A stretch of 64,000 nt of DNA from an uncultured Eubacteriales bacterium (GCA_900316745.1 ONEB01000004.1:62001-126000), one strand, 5' to 3'. Shown: positions 17,631 to 25,794, counted from the first letter of the stretch. Translations and numbers: made by a program. Notes: a model not told the origin generated them from the sequence alone.

Positions 17631-18392
17631 TTGAAAAAAACACTCTTTCGCACCGTTTTGATCATTATCCTGCTCGCTGCCCTGATAGCCAGCGCGTGGT
17701 GCATTTGGTATATTGTCCAGTATTACGGCGGCCGCAGCTTCAAGGATAACCTGCGCCGGATCGGTATGCGGGATCCTGTGGAGATTGATCCCGAGGTCGA
17801 GACGATCGAGATTCCCGTGGATTTTGACGCGCTGCATGCGATGAACCCGGACATCTACGCCTGGATCGAGATTCCGGACACCGACATCAGCTATGCTGTG
17901 CTGCGCCGCGAGGGCGACAACAACTACTATATGAATCATGCTGAAAACGGCTCGTACTACTCCGGCGGCTGCATTTTCAGCGATGATTTCAACAGCCCCG
18001 ACATGACGGACCCCGTCACCATCCTTTACGGGCACAACCTCCGCAACGGCACCATGTTTGCCAAGCTCAATGATTTCGTGGACAGCGGAGTGTTCTCTGA
18101 CCACCGTTACATGTATCTCTATCGCCCGGACCGTGCGCTGGTGTATGAGATCTTCTCTGCCGCCCCGCACAGCAGCGAGCAGATTCTCGCGGAGCATGAC
18201 TTCACCGACCGCGAGGCCTACACCGCGTTTTTCGCCGACGTCGCGTCCGTCTCTTCCTCCGCGCAGCGCAGGGAGGACAGCTTCCCGACATTCGGCGACC
18301 GCGTTCTCATTCTCAGCACCTGCTTCCGTGTCAACAACCAGCAGCGCTTCCTCGTGATGGGCAGACTGGTTGCAGATATTCCTGCCGCATAA
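17631..18392 (+). CDS. Class B sortase
   Basis: A membrane-bound transpeptidase that joins surface proteins to the cell wall. The 253-residue protein (TTG start) has an N-terminal TM (about 8-28). The sortase domain has catalytic His135 (LYGHNLRNG), Cys231 (LSTCF) and Arg239 (QQRF), with the extra N-terminal helical region typical of SrtB. The TTG is chosen because GGGAGG lies 8 nt upstream and an in-frame ATG at 17586 is inside the terminator hairpin. No promoter fits between terminator and start, so expression probably depends on readthrough from the substrate gene. Confidence 0.93.
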   Translation: MKKTLFRTVLIIILLAALIASAWCIWYIVQYYGGRSFKDNLRRIGMRDPVEIDPEVETIEIPVDFDALHAMNPDIYAWIEIPDTDISYAVLRREGDNNYYMNHAENGSYYSGGCIFSDDFNSPDMTDPVTILYGHNLRNGTMFAKLNDFVDSGVFSDHRYMYLYRPDRALVYEIFSAAPHSSEQILAEHDFTDREAYTAFFADVASVSSSAQRREDSFPTFGDRVLILSTCFRVNNQQRFLVMGRLVADIPAA

Positions 18393-18519
18393 CAGACAGT
18401 TGATTCTATTATGCGACATAGCGACGTGCAAAACCGTGTGCAAATCCGATAAAATCAACAAAAAACGACAAAGCAATTTGTAAATGCAACAAAAAAGAAA
18501 CAAAAATGTTACGAAAAGG

Positions 18520-18548
18520 TTGTCATAACGAGTTGACTGTGCTATAAT
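18520..18548 (+). promoter_or_regulatory. Promoter of the C39-like/SLH surface protein
   Basis: TTGTCA, a 17-bp spacer and a perfect TATAAT lie about 33 bp upstream of the ATG. The preceding 100 bp is A-rich, resembling an UP element. Confidence 0.85.
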
Positions 18549-18581
18549 GCATATCGTCGATATGACAACGAGAGGTATTGT

Positions 18582-19844
18582 ATGAAGAAACGTATCATCA
18601 GCGCGCTGCTGATGCTGGTGCTTGTGGCCGTTCTGGTCGGTCCGATGACGACCGGTGCGTCCGCCTCGCAGCAGCTCACAGCCACTCCGTACACACCCGT
18701 AGAATACAGCTATTCCGCCCGTGCCCAGGCCGGCACGATCCGCTATTGCTCCCAGCTGAAGATGTCCCCCTATTTCTATGAGGCCTACTGGGGACCCTAT
18801 GTGGACTATGCCGGTCATGAATGCCTGACCGCATGCGTCTCCATGGCGCTGAGCTATGTCGGCGTGAGCGCCACGCCCGCAGAGCTGGGCGACTACTGGA
18901 ACATGAAGGGCTATACCGGCGGTGTCCCGTTCCGCACGATCCAGTGGGACACCAGCGGCTTCGGCGGCAGCTATGTCAAGGCCTCCCTGGACGGTGCGAC
19001 TGCCAACTATCTCAACGGCCGCGGTACTTACAGCCCGGCAGTCATCCACCTGAAGAGCTATTCCGTCAACGGTCACTGGGTCATGGTCGCCGGCAAGATC
19101 GACGCGCACACCTATCTCATCGTCGATCCCGCGAACGATTACGCCTGGCCGCTGACCTACTACAACGGTGTCGTCACCTACCAGCGCAACGGCAACACCC
19201 TGACCGAGACGCTCAGTGACGAGACCTTCCAGTACTACAACGCCAGCGTCAGCGTCGCGCTCGCCGCCAAGACCCATGCCGACGGCGCTGTCTGCCCCTC
19301 CACGGTTTACACGGACGTCCCCGACGAGGGCAACTGGGCGCACAGGGGCATCGACTTCTGCGTGGACCGCGGTCTGATGAACGGCGTTGACACCACGCAC
19401 TTCCAGCCCAGCGCACAGATGACGCGTGCCATGCTCGTCACGGTGCTCTACCGCGCGGCAGGCTGCCCGAGCGTTTCGGCCGCCGTGCCGTTCACGGATC
19501 TGGACGCCGACTGGTATCGCAGCGCTGTTGCCTGGGCGTATGCCTCCGGCGTGACCGCCGGTATGACGGATAACCGCTTCGATCCGTACGGCACCGTCAC
19601 GCGTGAGCAGATGGTCGCGATGCTCTATCGCTTCAAGACCATGCAGTCCGGCGCGAGCAACGCCGACCTCTCCGCGATCAGCGGCTTTGCCGATCAGGCG
19701 GCCATCGCCCCCTGGGCGACCACCGCATTCTGCTGGGCGGTGGACAGCGGCATCATCAACGGCAGCGACAATCTGCTCATGCCGCAGGGCAACGCCGACC
19801 GCGCACAGATCGCCGCGATCCTGATGCGCTATCTGCAGGCGTAA
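18582..19844 (+). CDS. Secreted C39-like peptidase with three SLH domains
   Basis: The 420-residue exported protein has a signal peptide (about 1-29). A papain-like C39_2-type domain follows (about 50-230), with candidate catalytic Cys81 (HECLTAC), His165 (NGHWVMV) and Asp182 (IVDPAND). Three S-layer homology domains (about 245-420) have the usual Asp-Trp/Ala and R-x-Q/E-M motifs. SLH domains tether proteins to secondary wall polymer, so this is a surface enzyme; substrate is unknown. The usual C-G-P around the nucleophile is replaced by C-L-T, so activity is uncertain. It is monocistronic between its own promoter and terminator. Confidence 0.85.
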   Translation: MKKRIISALLMLVLVAVLVGPMTTGASASQQLTATPYTPVEYSYSARAQAGTIRYCSQLKMSPYFYEAYWGPYVDYAGHECLTACVSMALSYVGVSATPAELGDYWNMKGYTGGVPFRTIQWDTSGFGGSYVKASLDGATANYLNGRGTYSPAVIHLKSYSVNGHWVMVAGKIDAHTYLIVDPANDYAWPLTYYNGVVTYQRNGNTLTETLSDETFQYYNASVSVALAAKTHADGAVCPSTVYTDVPDEGNWAHRGIDFCVDRGLMNGVDTTHFQPSAQMTRAMLVTVLYRAAGCPSVSAAVPFTDLDADWYRSAVAWAYASGVTAGMTDNRFDPYGTVTREQMVAMLYRFKTMQSGASNADLSAISGFADQAAIAPWATTAFCWAVDSGIINGSDNLLMPQGNADRAQIAAILMRYLQA

Positions 19845-19867
19845 AAACAAAACAATATCGAAAAAAA

Positions 19868-19904
19868 CACGGGACTGAGAAAACCTCTCAGTCCCGTTTT
19901 GTTT
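19868..19904 (+). terminator. Bidirectional terminator between SLH and Nudix genes
   Basis: A 12-bp stem (19868-19879 with 19885-19896) has a T tract on the plus side and an A tract on the other, so it serves both convergent genes. Confidence 0.9.
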
Positions 19905-19908
19905 GTCC

Positions 19909-20469
19909 TTACAGCTTTCCGTTCACCCAGAACCAGGAGCACGCCAGCGCCCAGGAGCCGAACATGTCGGTCTGATGCAGCGCGCGGATCTCTTCGCGGG
20001 TGTACCAGCGCGCCTGCGTGTCCTCGCCGGGTGCGGGGTGGAGCTCGCCCTGCGCGACGCCCATCAGAAGCACGGTCTGCTCGTCGCTCAGACCTACGGC
20101 GCAGGCGGCGCTCGGCAGCACGTGCCGCGCCTCGACGAGCCTGAGCCCCGTCTCCTCGCGCAGCTCGCGCCGCGCGGCCTCCTCCGGGGTCTCGCCCGGG
20201 TCGATGAGCCCGCCCGGCAGCCCGTAGATCCGGCGTCCGAGCTCCAGCCGGAACTCGTGGATCAGCACGAAGCGCTCGTTGCGCTCGTCCGTCAGCGCCA
20301 TGACGACGGCGTCCGGCCGGTGACGGAGCAGCTTTTCATAGGAGTCGAGCGCACCGTCCCGGCTCACCATCTCATAGGAGAGACGCCTGCCCTGCTCGTC
20401 GGAATACGTAATATCATACCGGTGCAGAAACGCACCGGTATGCTTCTTTTTCAGGGATTCAAACTTCAT
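19909..20469 (-). CDS. Nudix hydrolase (ADP-ribose pyrophosphatase-like)
   Basis: A 186-residue protein with the Nudix box GLIDPGETPEEAARRELREETGL at about 86-108, preceded by a beta-strand region containing LEHEFR-like residues (LIHEFRLEL), as in NudF/ADP-ribose pyrophosphatases. It probably cleaves nucleoside-diphosphate-linked molecules; the substrate cannot be assigned. Its ATG overlaps the DegV-family stop (ATGA), so the pair is coupled. Confidence 0.88.
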   Translation of the reverse strand: MKFESLKKKHTGAFLHRYDITYSDEQGRRLSYEMVSRDGALDSYEKLLRHRPDAVVMALTDERNERFVLIHEFRLELGRRIYGLPGGLIDPGETPEEAARRELREETGLRLVEARHVLPSAACAVGLSDEQTVLLMGVAQGELHPAPGEDTQARWYTREEIRALHQTDMFGSWALACSWFWVNGKL

Positions 20470-21329
20470 GTCTTCTGCCCGACGAAGAACAGCGCTACCG
20501 TGCCGGGTCCGACATAGGAGCCGGTCACGGGCTCATAGATCTCCATGGCGATCTCGGTGCCGGGCTTGGCCTCGCGGATGAGGTCGGCGACGAAGTTTGC
20601 GTCCTCCTCGCAGCCGCCGTGCGCGATCGAGACGCACTGGTCGGGGCTTTCCTCCATGCGGTTGATGCACTCCTCGGCGATCGCGCGCAGGGCCTTCTTG
20701 CGCCCGCGGGTCTTGCCGTAGCCGACAATCTTCGCGCCCGCCTCGTGGAGCAGGGGCTTCACGCCGAGAACGGTGCCGATGATCGCCGCCACGTTGGAGA
20801 CGCGTCCGCCGCGGCTGAGGAACATAAGGTCGCCCACCGTGAGATAAGAGCAGACGTGGCTGCGCAGGGCGATGAGCTGGGCGGTCGTGTCCGCCAGAGA
20901 GAGCCCCGCGTCACGGCGGCGGATTGCGCCGCGCACAAAGATGGCCTCGCCCAGAGAGGCGGTCATCGCGTCGAAGATCACGAGCTTGCGGTCCGGGAAT
21001 TTTTCCAGCAGCTCCCGCGCCGCGAGCGTCGCCATGTTCATCGAGCTGCTGATTCCGGACGACATGCCGACATAGAGCAGGTCCTTTCCCGCCTCCAGAA
21101 GGGGACGGAACGCATCGTCATACTGCTGGGCGTTGATGAGCGTGGTCTTGACCTCGCCGCCGTTTGAGAGCATGTCGTAGTATTCGTTCCCCTCAAACTC
21201 GTCGGGGCCGAGACATACGCGCTCCTCGCCGTTGACATAGAATGTGAACGGGATCACGGGAACATCGTGCTCCTGCAGGAAATCATGCCGCAGATTACAT
21301 GCGGAATCCGTAATGACAACAAATGACAT
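20466..21329 (-). CDS. DegV family fatty-acid-binding protein
   Basis: The 287-residue protein starts MSFVVITDSACNL, the DegV signature, with IPFTFYVNGEE, TSSGISSSMN-type and FLSRGGRVSN motifs. DegV/FakB proteins bind fatty acids and present them to the FakA kinase for phospholipid synthesis; no fakA is nearby. An SD (GGAGG) precedes the ATG at 21329; a longer frame upstream to 21401 lacks an SD and is not homologous-looking. First gene of a two-gene operon with the Nudix hydrolase. Confidence 0.9.
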   Translation of the reverse strand: MSFVVITDSACNLRHDFLQEHDVPVIPFTFYVNGEERVCLGPDEFEGNEYYDMLSNGGEVKTTLINAQQYDDAFRPLLEAGKDLLYVGMSSGISSSMNMATLAARELLEKFPDRKLVIFDAMTASLGEAIFVRGAIRRRDAGLSLADTTAQLIALRSHVCSYLTVGDLMFLSRGGRVSNVAAIIGTVLGVKPLLHEAGAKIVGYGKTRGRKKALRAIAEECINRMEESPDQCVSIAHGGCEEDANFVADLIREAKPGTEIAMEIYEPVTGSYVGPGTVALFFVGQKT

Positions 21330-21399
21330 GGCCAAACCTCCATTCTGTATCGGTAATCTGTTTGTTGAGCAGAGAACAGTCCATTTGTCTGATAATGAC

Positions 21400-21405
21400 A
21401 TTATA
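21400..21405 (-). promoter_or_regulatory. Candidate -10 of the DegV-Nudix operon
   Basis: A perfect TATAAT on the minus strand lies about 70 bp before the degV-family ATG. No convincing -35 is seen. Confidence 0.4.
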
Positions 21406-21463
21406 GCCGAATATTATTAGAACTTGGTTAAAAATTTTTTAATAAAAAACGGAATTCGCCGGT

Positions 21464-22687
21464 TCACTCTGCGTCGGGCAGCAGTCCGTACTCCAGTTTC
21501 ATCGTGAGGACGCGCATTACGTGCTGATCGAGCGCCTCGGGCGAGAGCGCGCCGGAATCGACCGCCTGCTCCAGCGCGCGCACCGTGCCGGGGAGATCGT
21601 AAAGCCCCAGCAGCAGGTCGCAGCCCGCGTTCAGCGCGCGCAGCGCCTTTTCCCCGTCGGGGGCGTCGAGCGCGGCTTTCATCTCCAGTCCGTCCGTGAT
21701 CACGACGCCGGAAAAGCCCAGCTCGCCGCGCAGAAGCTCCGTCACGAGCTTTTTGCTGAACGTGGCGGGGACGCTGTCCACGTCCGGCACGGTGAGATGC
21801 CCCACCATGACCATGTCAGCGCCTGCCTCGATGCCGCTTTGAAACGGGAGCAGCTCGTGCCGGCGCAGAGCATCGAGCGAGGCGTCCACATAGGCCGCCT
21901 CCTCATGGCTGTCGGTGCGGGTGCTGCCGTGGCCGGGAAAGTGCTTCAGGCAGCAGATCGTGCCGCTGTCGTGAAAGCCCCGCACTGCCGCGGCGACAAG
22001 CTCCGCTGCCGCGGCGAAATCGTCCGAGTAGGCGCGCTCGCCGATGACCTCGTTTTCGGGATTGCTCCACACGTCCGCCACGGGGGCAAGGTCGGTGTTG
22101 AAGCCGAACGCCGCGAGATCCGCTCCGAGCGTCCGGGCGTTCCGGCGCGCAACGCCGGGGCCCTTGTCCCGGTAGGCATACATGTTGTCTAGCTTTGTGG
22201 TACCGACGCGCAGCATCAGCCGTGAGATTCGGCCGCCCTCCTCGTCCACGCTGATGAGCATGGGAATCGCGGCGGTGTCCTGAAACGCCGCCGTGAGCGC
22301 GCGCAGCTGTGCCGCGCTGTCCATGTTCTCCAGACTCAGCAGCACGCCGCCGATGGGGTAGGCGCGCAGCGTGTCCTGCATGGCAGGGGAGAGCGTCTTC
22401 ACATCACCGTCGGCGCCGGGGATGAACTCCGGCTGCAGGATGAGAAGCTGGCAGATCTTTTCGCGCGTTGTCATGCCGTCCAGGAGCCTGCGCGCCGCGC
22501 GCGCCTCCGGCTTTTCAGAGGGCGGGGCGGTCGTCTCCGGGGGCGGCGCTTCGCTCTCCGCCGGCGCGGTGCGTCCGGACGCCGAGGCGCGCGCAAGAAA
22601 GAAGATCGCCGCTGCCGCCGCGAGCAGAAGCACGGCGAGGAGTACGCCGCGCGCGCGCGTACTCAGGCTTTCAAATTTCCGTTTCAT
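21464..22687 (-). CDS. Glycoside hydrolase family 3, NagZ-like beta-N-acetylhexosaminidase
   Basis: The 407-residue protein has an N-terminal signal anchor (about 14-31) and a Pro/Glu-rich linker (about 37-60). A single GH3 barrel shows LLILQPEFIPG, SVDEEGGRISR, KHFPGHGSTRTDSHE (the NagZ His/Asp acid-base loop) and VVITDGLEMKAA (nucleophile Asp). It probably trims GlcNAc from peptidoglycan fragments at the outer membrane face. No SD precedes the ATG; the promoter places the likely transcription start at the ATG itself (possible leaderless mRNA). Confidence 0.9.
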   Translation of the reverse strand: MKRKFESLSTRARGVLLAVLLLAAAAAIFFLARASASGRTAPAESEAPPPETTAPPSEKPEARAARRLLDGMTTREKICQLLILQPEFIPGADGDVKTLSPAMQDTLRAYPIGGVLLSLENMDSAAQLRALTAAFQDTAAIPMLISVDEEGGRISRLMLRVGTTKLDNMYAYRDKGPGVARRNARTLGADLAAFGFNTDLAPVADVWSNPENEVIGERAYSDDFAAAAELVAAAVRGFHDSGTICCLKHFPGHGSTRTDSHEEAAYVDASLDALRRHELLPFQSGIEAGADMVMVGHLTVPDVDSVPATFSKKLVTELLRGELGFSGVVITDGLEMKAALDAPDGEKALRALNAGCDLLLGLYDLPGTVRALEQAVDSGALSPEALDQHVMRVLTMKLEYGLLPDAE

Positions 22688-22693
22688 ACCAGT

Positions 22694-22722
22694 ATTGTAG
22701 TCCTTTTTTCTGCTCTTGACAA
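22694..22722 (-). promoter_or_regulatory. Promoter of the GH3 gene, positioned for a leaderless transcript
   Basis: On the minus strand TTGTCA, a 17-bp spacer and TACAAT are followed by six bases and then the ATG, so the predicted start is at or within a base or two of the A. The -35 overlaps a plus-strand TTGACA at 22716-22721. Confidence 0.6.
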
Positions 22723-22792
22723 TGGTGTTATACTATATTTAACGTAAAAGCCGCATTTCGCGGTGTATCTCAGACAGGAAGTGTATTGTATC

Positions 22793-23920
22793 ATGACCAA
22801 AATTGATATTTTCTCCGGCTTTCTCGGCGCGGGGAAAACGACCCTCATCAAAAAGCTGATCGCTGAGGCCTATCAGGGCGAGCAGATCGTCCTCATCGAA
22901 AACGAGTTCGGCGAGATCGCCATCGACGGCGGTTTCCTGCAGGACGCGGGCGTGACGATCAACGAGATGAACTCCGGCTGCATCTGCTGCTCGCTCGTGG
23001 GCGACTTTGCCGCCGCGCTCGGTCAGGTGATGGAGCAGTTCCATCCCGACCGCATCCTCATCGAGCCCTCCGGCGTCGGCAAGCTCTCGGACGTCATCCG
23101 CGCCGTGCAGGGCGTGCAGTCTGACGAAATGGTGCTCAACGGCTTCACCACCGTCGTGGACGCCTCGAAGTGCAAGATCTATATGAAGAACTTCGGCGAG
23201 TTCTTCAACAACCAGGTCGAGCACGCCAGCTCCATCATCCTCTCCCGCACGCAGGGGCTGAGCGAGAAGAAGCTCGATACCTGCGTCGCCATGCTGCGCG
23301 AGAAAAACCCCGTCGCCACCATCGTCACCACCCCGTGGGACGAAATCACGGGCGCGCAGATTCTCGAGACCATGGAGCGCCGCACGACGCTGCAGGCGGA
23401 GCTCGAGCATCTGGAGGAAGAGGCACACGAGCACCATCATCACCATGATGAGGACGAGGAATGCTCCTGCGGTCATCACCACCACGATCACGAGGACGAG
23501 CACGAGCATCATCATGACCACGACCATGAGCATGAGCATCATCATGACCACGATCATGAGCATGAGCATCACCACGATCACGACGGTGAGGAATGCTCCT
23601 GCGGTCACGATCATGACCATGACCACCACCATCACCACGCCGACGAGGTGTTCACGAGCTGGGGCACCGAGACCCCGCGCAAGTACACCGACGAGGAGAT
23701 CGCCTCCATTCTCGAGGCGCTGCTCGACGAGAAGCAATACGGCGTCGTGCTCCGCTCCAAGGGCATCGTCCCCGCTGCCGACGGCGGCTGGATCCACTTT
23801 GACTATGTGCCCGGCGAGAGCGATGTGCGCCGCGGCGGCGCGCAGGTCACGGGCCGCATCTGCGTCATCGGCTCGAAGCTCAACGAGGACGCGCTGAAGG
23901 AGCTGTTCCAAATTGCCTAA
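22793..23920 (+). CDS. CobW/COG0523 GTPase metallochaperone with His/Asp-rich insert
   Basis: A G3E-family GTPase of about 375 residues: Walker A GFLGAGKT (9-16), the metal-binding CxCC motif at C63-I-C-C66, and a C-terminal CobW domain. A very His/Asp/Glu-rich insert (about 212-282) carries two ECSCGH motifs and three decapeptide repeats. Such proteins insert or buffer zinc, nickel or cobalt; the rich insert suggests metal storage or sensing. The ATG at 22793 gives the family-typical start MTKIDIFSGFLGAGKTT. The next gene encodes a second COG0523 protein overlapping by 8 bp. Confidence 0.92.
   Translation: MTKIDIFSGFLGAGKTTLIKKLIAEAYQGEQIVLIENEFGEIAIDGGFLQDAGVTINEMNSGCICCSLVGDFAAALGQVMEQFHPDRILIEPSGVGKLSDVIRAVQGVQSDEMVLNGFTTVVDASKCKIYMKNFGEFFNNQVEHASSIILSRTQGLSEKKLDTCVAMLREKNPVATIVTTPWDEITGAQILETMERRTTLQAELEHLEEEAHEHHHHHDEDEECSCGHHHHDHEDEHEHHHDHDHEHEHHHDHDHEHEHHHDHDGEECSCGHDHDHDHHHHHADEVFTSWGTETPRKYTDEEIASILEALLDEKQYGVVLRSKGIVPAADGGWIHFDYVPGESDVRRGGAQVTGRICVIGSKLNEDALKELFQIA
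23498..23587 (+). repeat. Three 30-bp tandem repeats coding EHEHHHDHDH
   Basis: Three 30-bp units within the COG0523 gene encode near-identical decapeptides; the last ends in G rather than H. It is a coding metal-binding repeat with potential for slippage-based length change. Confidence 0.9.
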
Positions 23921-24869
23921 TCAGATGCAGGATCTGCCGGTCTATCTGTTCACCGGCTTTCTCGACGCGGGCAAGACCCGCTTCATTCAGGAGACGCTGG
24001 AGGATGAGCGCTTCCACAAGGGCGAGCGCACGCTGCTGCTCATGTGCGAGGACGGCGAGGAGGAATACGACCCCGAGCGCTTCTGCGCGCCGAACGTGTT
24101 TCTGCGCACGGTCGAGGACGAGGCCGACTTCACGCCCGAAAACCTCCAAAAAATGCAGCGCGAGGTGCTGCCCGAGCGCGTCATCATCGAGTACAACGGC
24201 ATGTGGCTGCTCGATACGCTGTATCAGAACCTGCCCGAGGGCTGGGTCGTGGCGCAGGAGTTTTTGTTTGCCGACGCCCAGACGTTCCTGACCTACAACG
24301 CGAACATGCGCCAGCTCGTTGTGGACAAGCTCAAGAGCGCCGAGCTCGTGGTCCTGAACCGCTACAACAGCGACATGGACCGCATGGCGCTGCACAAGGT
24401 CGTGCGCGGCGTGTCGCGTCGGGCGGACATTGCCTACGAATTCGCCGACGGCAACGTGGAGTATGACGACATCGAAGATCCGCTCCCGTTCGACATTGAG
24501 GCGCCGATCATCGAGATCGACGACCGCGACTACGCCATCTGGTACCGCGACATGTCCGAGGAGGTCCAGAAGTACGCGGGCAAGACCGTGCGCTTCAAGG
24601 GCCGCTGCCTCCAGCGCTCGAATCTGCCGAAGCACAGCTTCATCATCGGGCGCCACGTCATGACCTGCTGCGTGGAGGACATCCAGTTCGCCGGTCTCGT
24701 CGTCAACTGGGACGACGCGCAGACCGTTCAAAACGACAGCTGGCACACCATCACCGCGAAGCTCGAAAACAAATACCACCGCGCCTACGGCAGCAAGGGC
24801 CCGGTGCTGACCCTGATCAGCCTCGAGCCTGCCGAAAAGCCGGAGGAGACCGTCGCAACGTTTTATTAA
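23913..24869 (+). CDS. COG0523-like GTPase fused to a TIGR03943/YcgQ-like C-terminal domain
   Basis: The 318-residue protein begins with a CobW-like P-loop (GFLDAGKT, 15-22) but lacks the CxCC metal motif of its neighbour. The C-terminal third (about 215-318), with GKTVRFKGRC, FIIGRHVMTCC and GLVVNW, resembles the soluble domain of TIGR03943/YcgQ (DUF1980) proteins, which are paired with a permease in metal-related loci. The start is TTG with AAGGAG 10 nt upstream; an ATG 12 bp later is the alternative. It is translationally coupled to the first GTPase, suggesting a two-component metal-handling unit. Confidence 0.78.
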   Translation: MPNQMQDLPVYLFTGFLDAGKTRFIQETLEDERFHKGERTLLLMCEDGEEEYDPERFCAPNVFLRTVEDEADFTPENLQKMQREVLPERVIIEYNGMWLLDTLYQNLPEGWVVAQEFLFADAQTFLTYNANMRQLVVDKLKSAELVVLNRYNSDMDRMALHKVVRGVSRRADIAYEFADGNVEYDDIEDPLPFDIEAPIIEIDDRDYAIWYRDMSEEVQKYAGKTVRFKGRCLQRSNLPKHSFIIGRHVMTCCVEDIQFAGLVVNWDDAQTVQNDSWHTITAKLENKYHRAYGSKGPVLTLISLEPAEKPEETVATFY

Positions 24870-24876
24870 AAGAAAG

Positions 24877-24910
24877 ATCCCTTTCCGAGAGAAACGGAAA
24901 GGGATTTTTA
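24877..24910 (+). terminator. Bidirectional terminator between COG0523 pair and TrmH-type gene
   Basis: An 11-bp stem (24877-24887 with 24895-24905) and 7-nt loop has T residues on the right and A-rich sequence on the left. Confidence 0.88.
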
Positions 24911-24913
24911 TGT

Positions 24914-25732
24914 TCAATGCCGCCCAAGCTGCCAGAACGCGACGGCGCTGGCGGCGGCAACGTTCAGGGAGTCTACGCCGTGGCTCATCGGGATCTTAGC
25001 GGTGAAGTCGCTTGCGGTGATTGTTTCGCTGCGCAGCCCGTCGCCCTCGGTGCCGAGGATCAGGGCGAGTCTGTCTGCCTGCATCAGTTCCGGCGCGTCG
25101 ATCGGGAGTGACTCGTCCGTGAGCGCGAGCGCCACGGTCTGAAAGCCGAGCGCGTGCAGCGCGTCCCGGCAGCCTTCGCCCGCCGGCGCGTCCATGCGTG
25201 TCCACGGGATCTGAAAGACCGTGCCCATGCTCACGCGCACGGCGCGGCGGTAGAGGGGATCGGAGCATTGGGGCGTTAAGAGCACCGCGTCCATGCCGAG
25301 TGCGGCGGCGCTGCGGAAGATGGCGCCCACGTTCGTCGGGTTCTGCACGTCCTCCAAAACGGCGATGCGCGCCGCGCCCCTTACCGTGTCCTCCACGGAG
25401 CGGAGCGGCTTGCGGCGCATGGCGCACAGGACGCCGCGCGTGAGCGGAAAGCCGGTGAGCTGCGTGAGCACGTCGAGCGGCGCAGTGTAGAGCGGGATGT
25501 CCCCGCAGCGCTCGACGATCCTTTTCGCCTGTCCCTCGATGTGTTTCCCCTCCATCAGAAGCGACACCGGCTCATACCCGCCGTCCAGCGCCCGGTCGAT
25601 GACGTTCGGGCTCTCGGCGATGAAAAGCCCCTTTTCGGGCTCGGCGCGGTTTTTCAGCTGCCCCTCGGTCAGCCGGGCGTAGACGTCCAGCATGGGGTCG
25701 GAAAAGGTTGTGATCTCGCGGATGATCGCCAT
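24914..25732 (-). CDS. TrmH/SpoU-family RNA methyltransferase
   Basis: The 272-residue protein has an N-terminal substrate-binding region and a C-terminal SPOUT domain with the three motifs: DVQNPTNVGAIFRSA (motif 1), LILGTEGDGL (motif 2) and IPMSHGVDSLNVAAASAVAFW (motif 3). It likely 2'-O-methylates rRNA or tRNA; the exact site is unknown. The ATG at 25732 has an AAGGAG SD; a longer upstream frame crosses its own promoter and is not coding. Confidence 0.92.
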   Translation of the reverse strand: MAIIREITTFSDPMLDVYARLTEGQLKNRAEPEKGLFIAESPNVIDRALDGGYEPVSLLMEGKHIEGQAKRIVERCGDIPLYTAPLDVLTQLTGFPLTRGVLCAMRRKPLRSVEDTVRGAARIAVLEDVQNPTNVGAIFRSAAALGMDAVLLTPQCSDPLYRRAVRVSMGTVFQIPWTRMDAPAGEGCRDALHALGFQTVALALTDESLPIDAPELMQADRLALILGTEGDGLRSETITASDFTAKIPMSHGVDSLNVAAASAVAFWQLGRH

Positions 25733-25765
25733 GGCGGGTTGCTCCTTTGCTGCTTGCTGCCCTAG

Positions 25766-25794
25766 ATTATAGCCGAATCTCCCGGATTTGACAA
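25766..25794 (-). promoter_or_regulatory. Promoter of the TrmH-type methyltransferase
   Basis: On the minus strand TTGTCA, a 17-bp spacer and TATAAT lie about 35 bp before the ATG. Its -35 is the same sequence used, on the other strand, by the YoaK promoter. Confidence 0.85.

Noticed and set aside
17439-19850. 803-codon minus-strand frame across the sortase and SLH genes
   Set aside because: It is antisense to three genes with recognised domains and their own SD and promoters; it spans two terminators and has no SD or family match.
21430-21463. Terminator after the GH3 gene
   Set aside because: A T run is present on the minus strand but only a three-base-pair stem precedes it, too weak to call.
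23498-23587. Possible CRISPR-like 30-bp repeats
   Set aside because: The three units are directly adjacent without spacers and encode a His-rich metal-binding segment.
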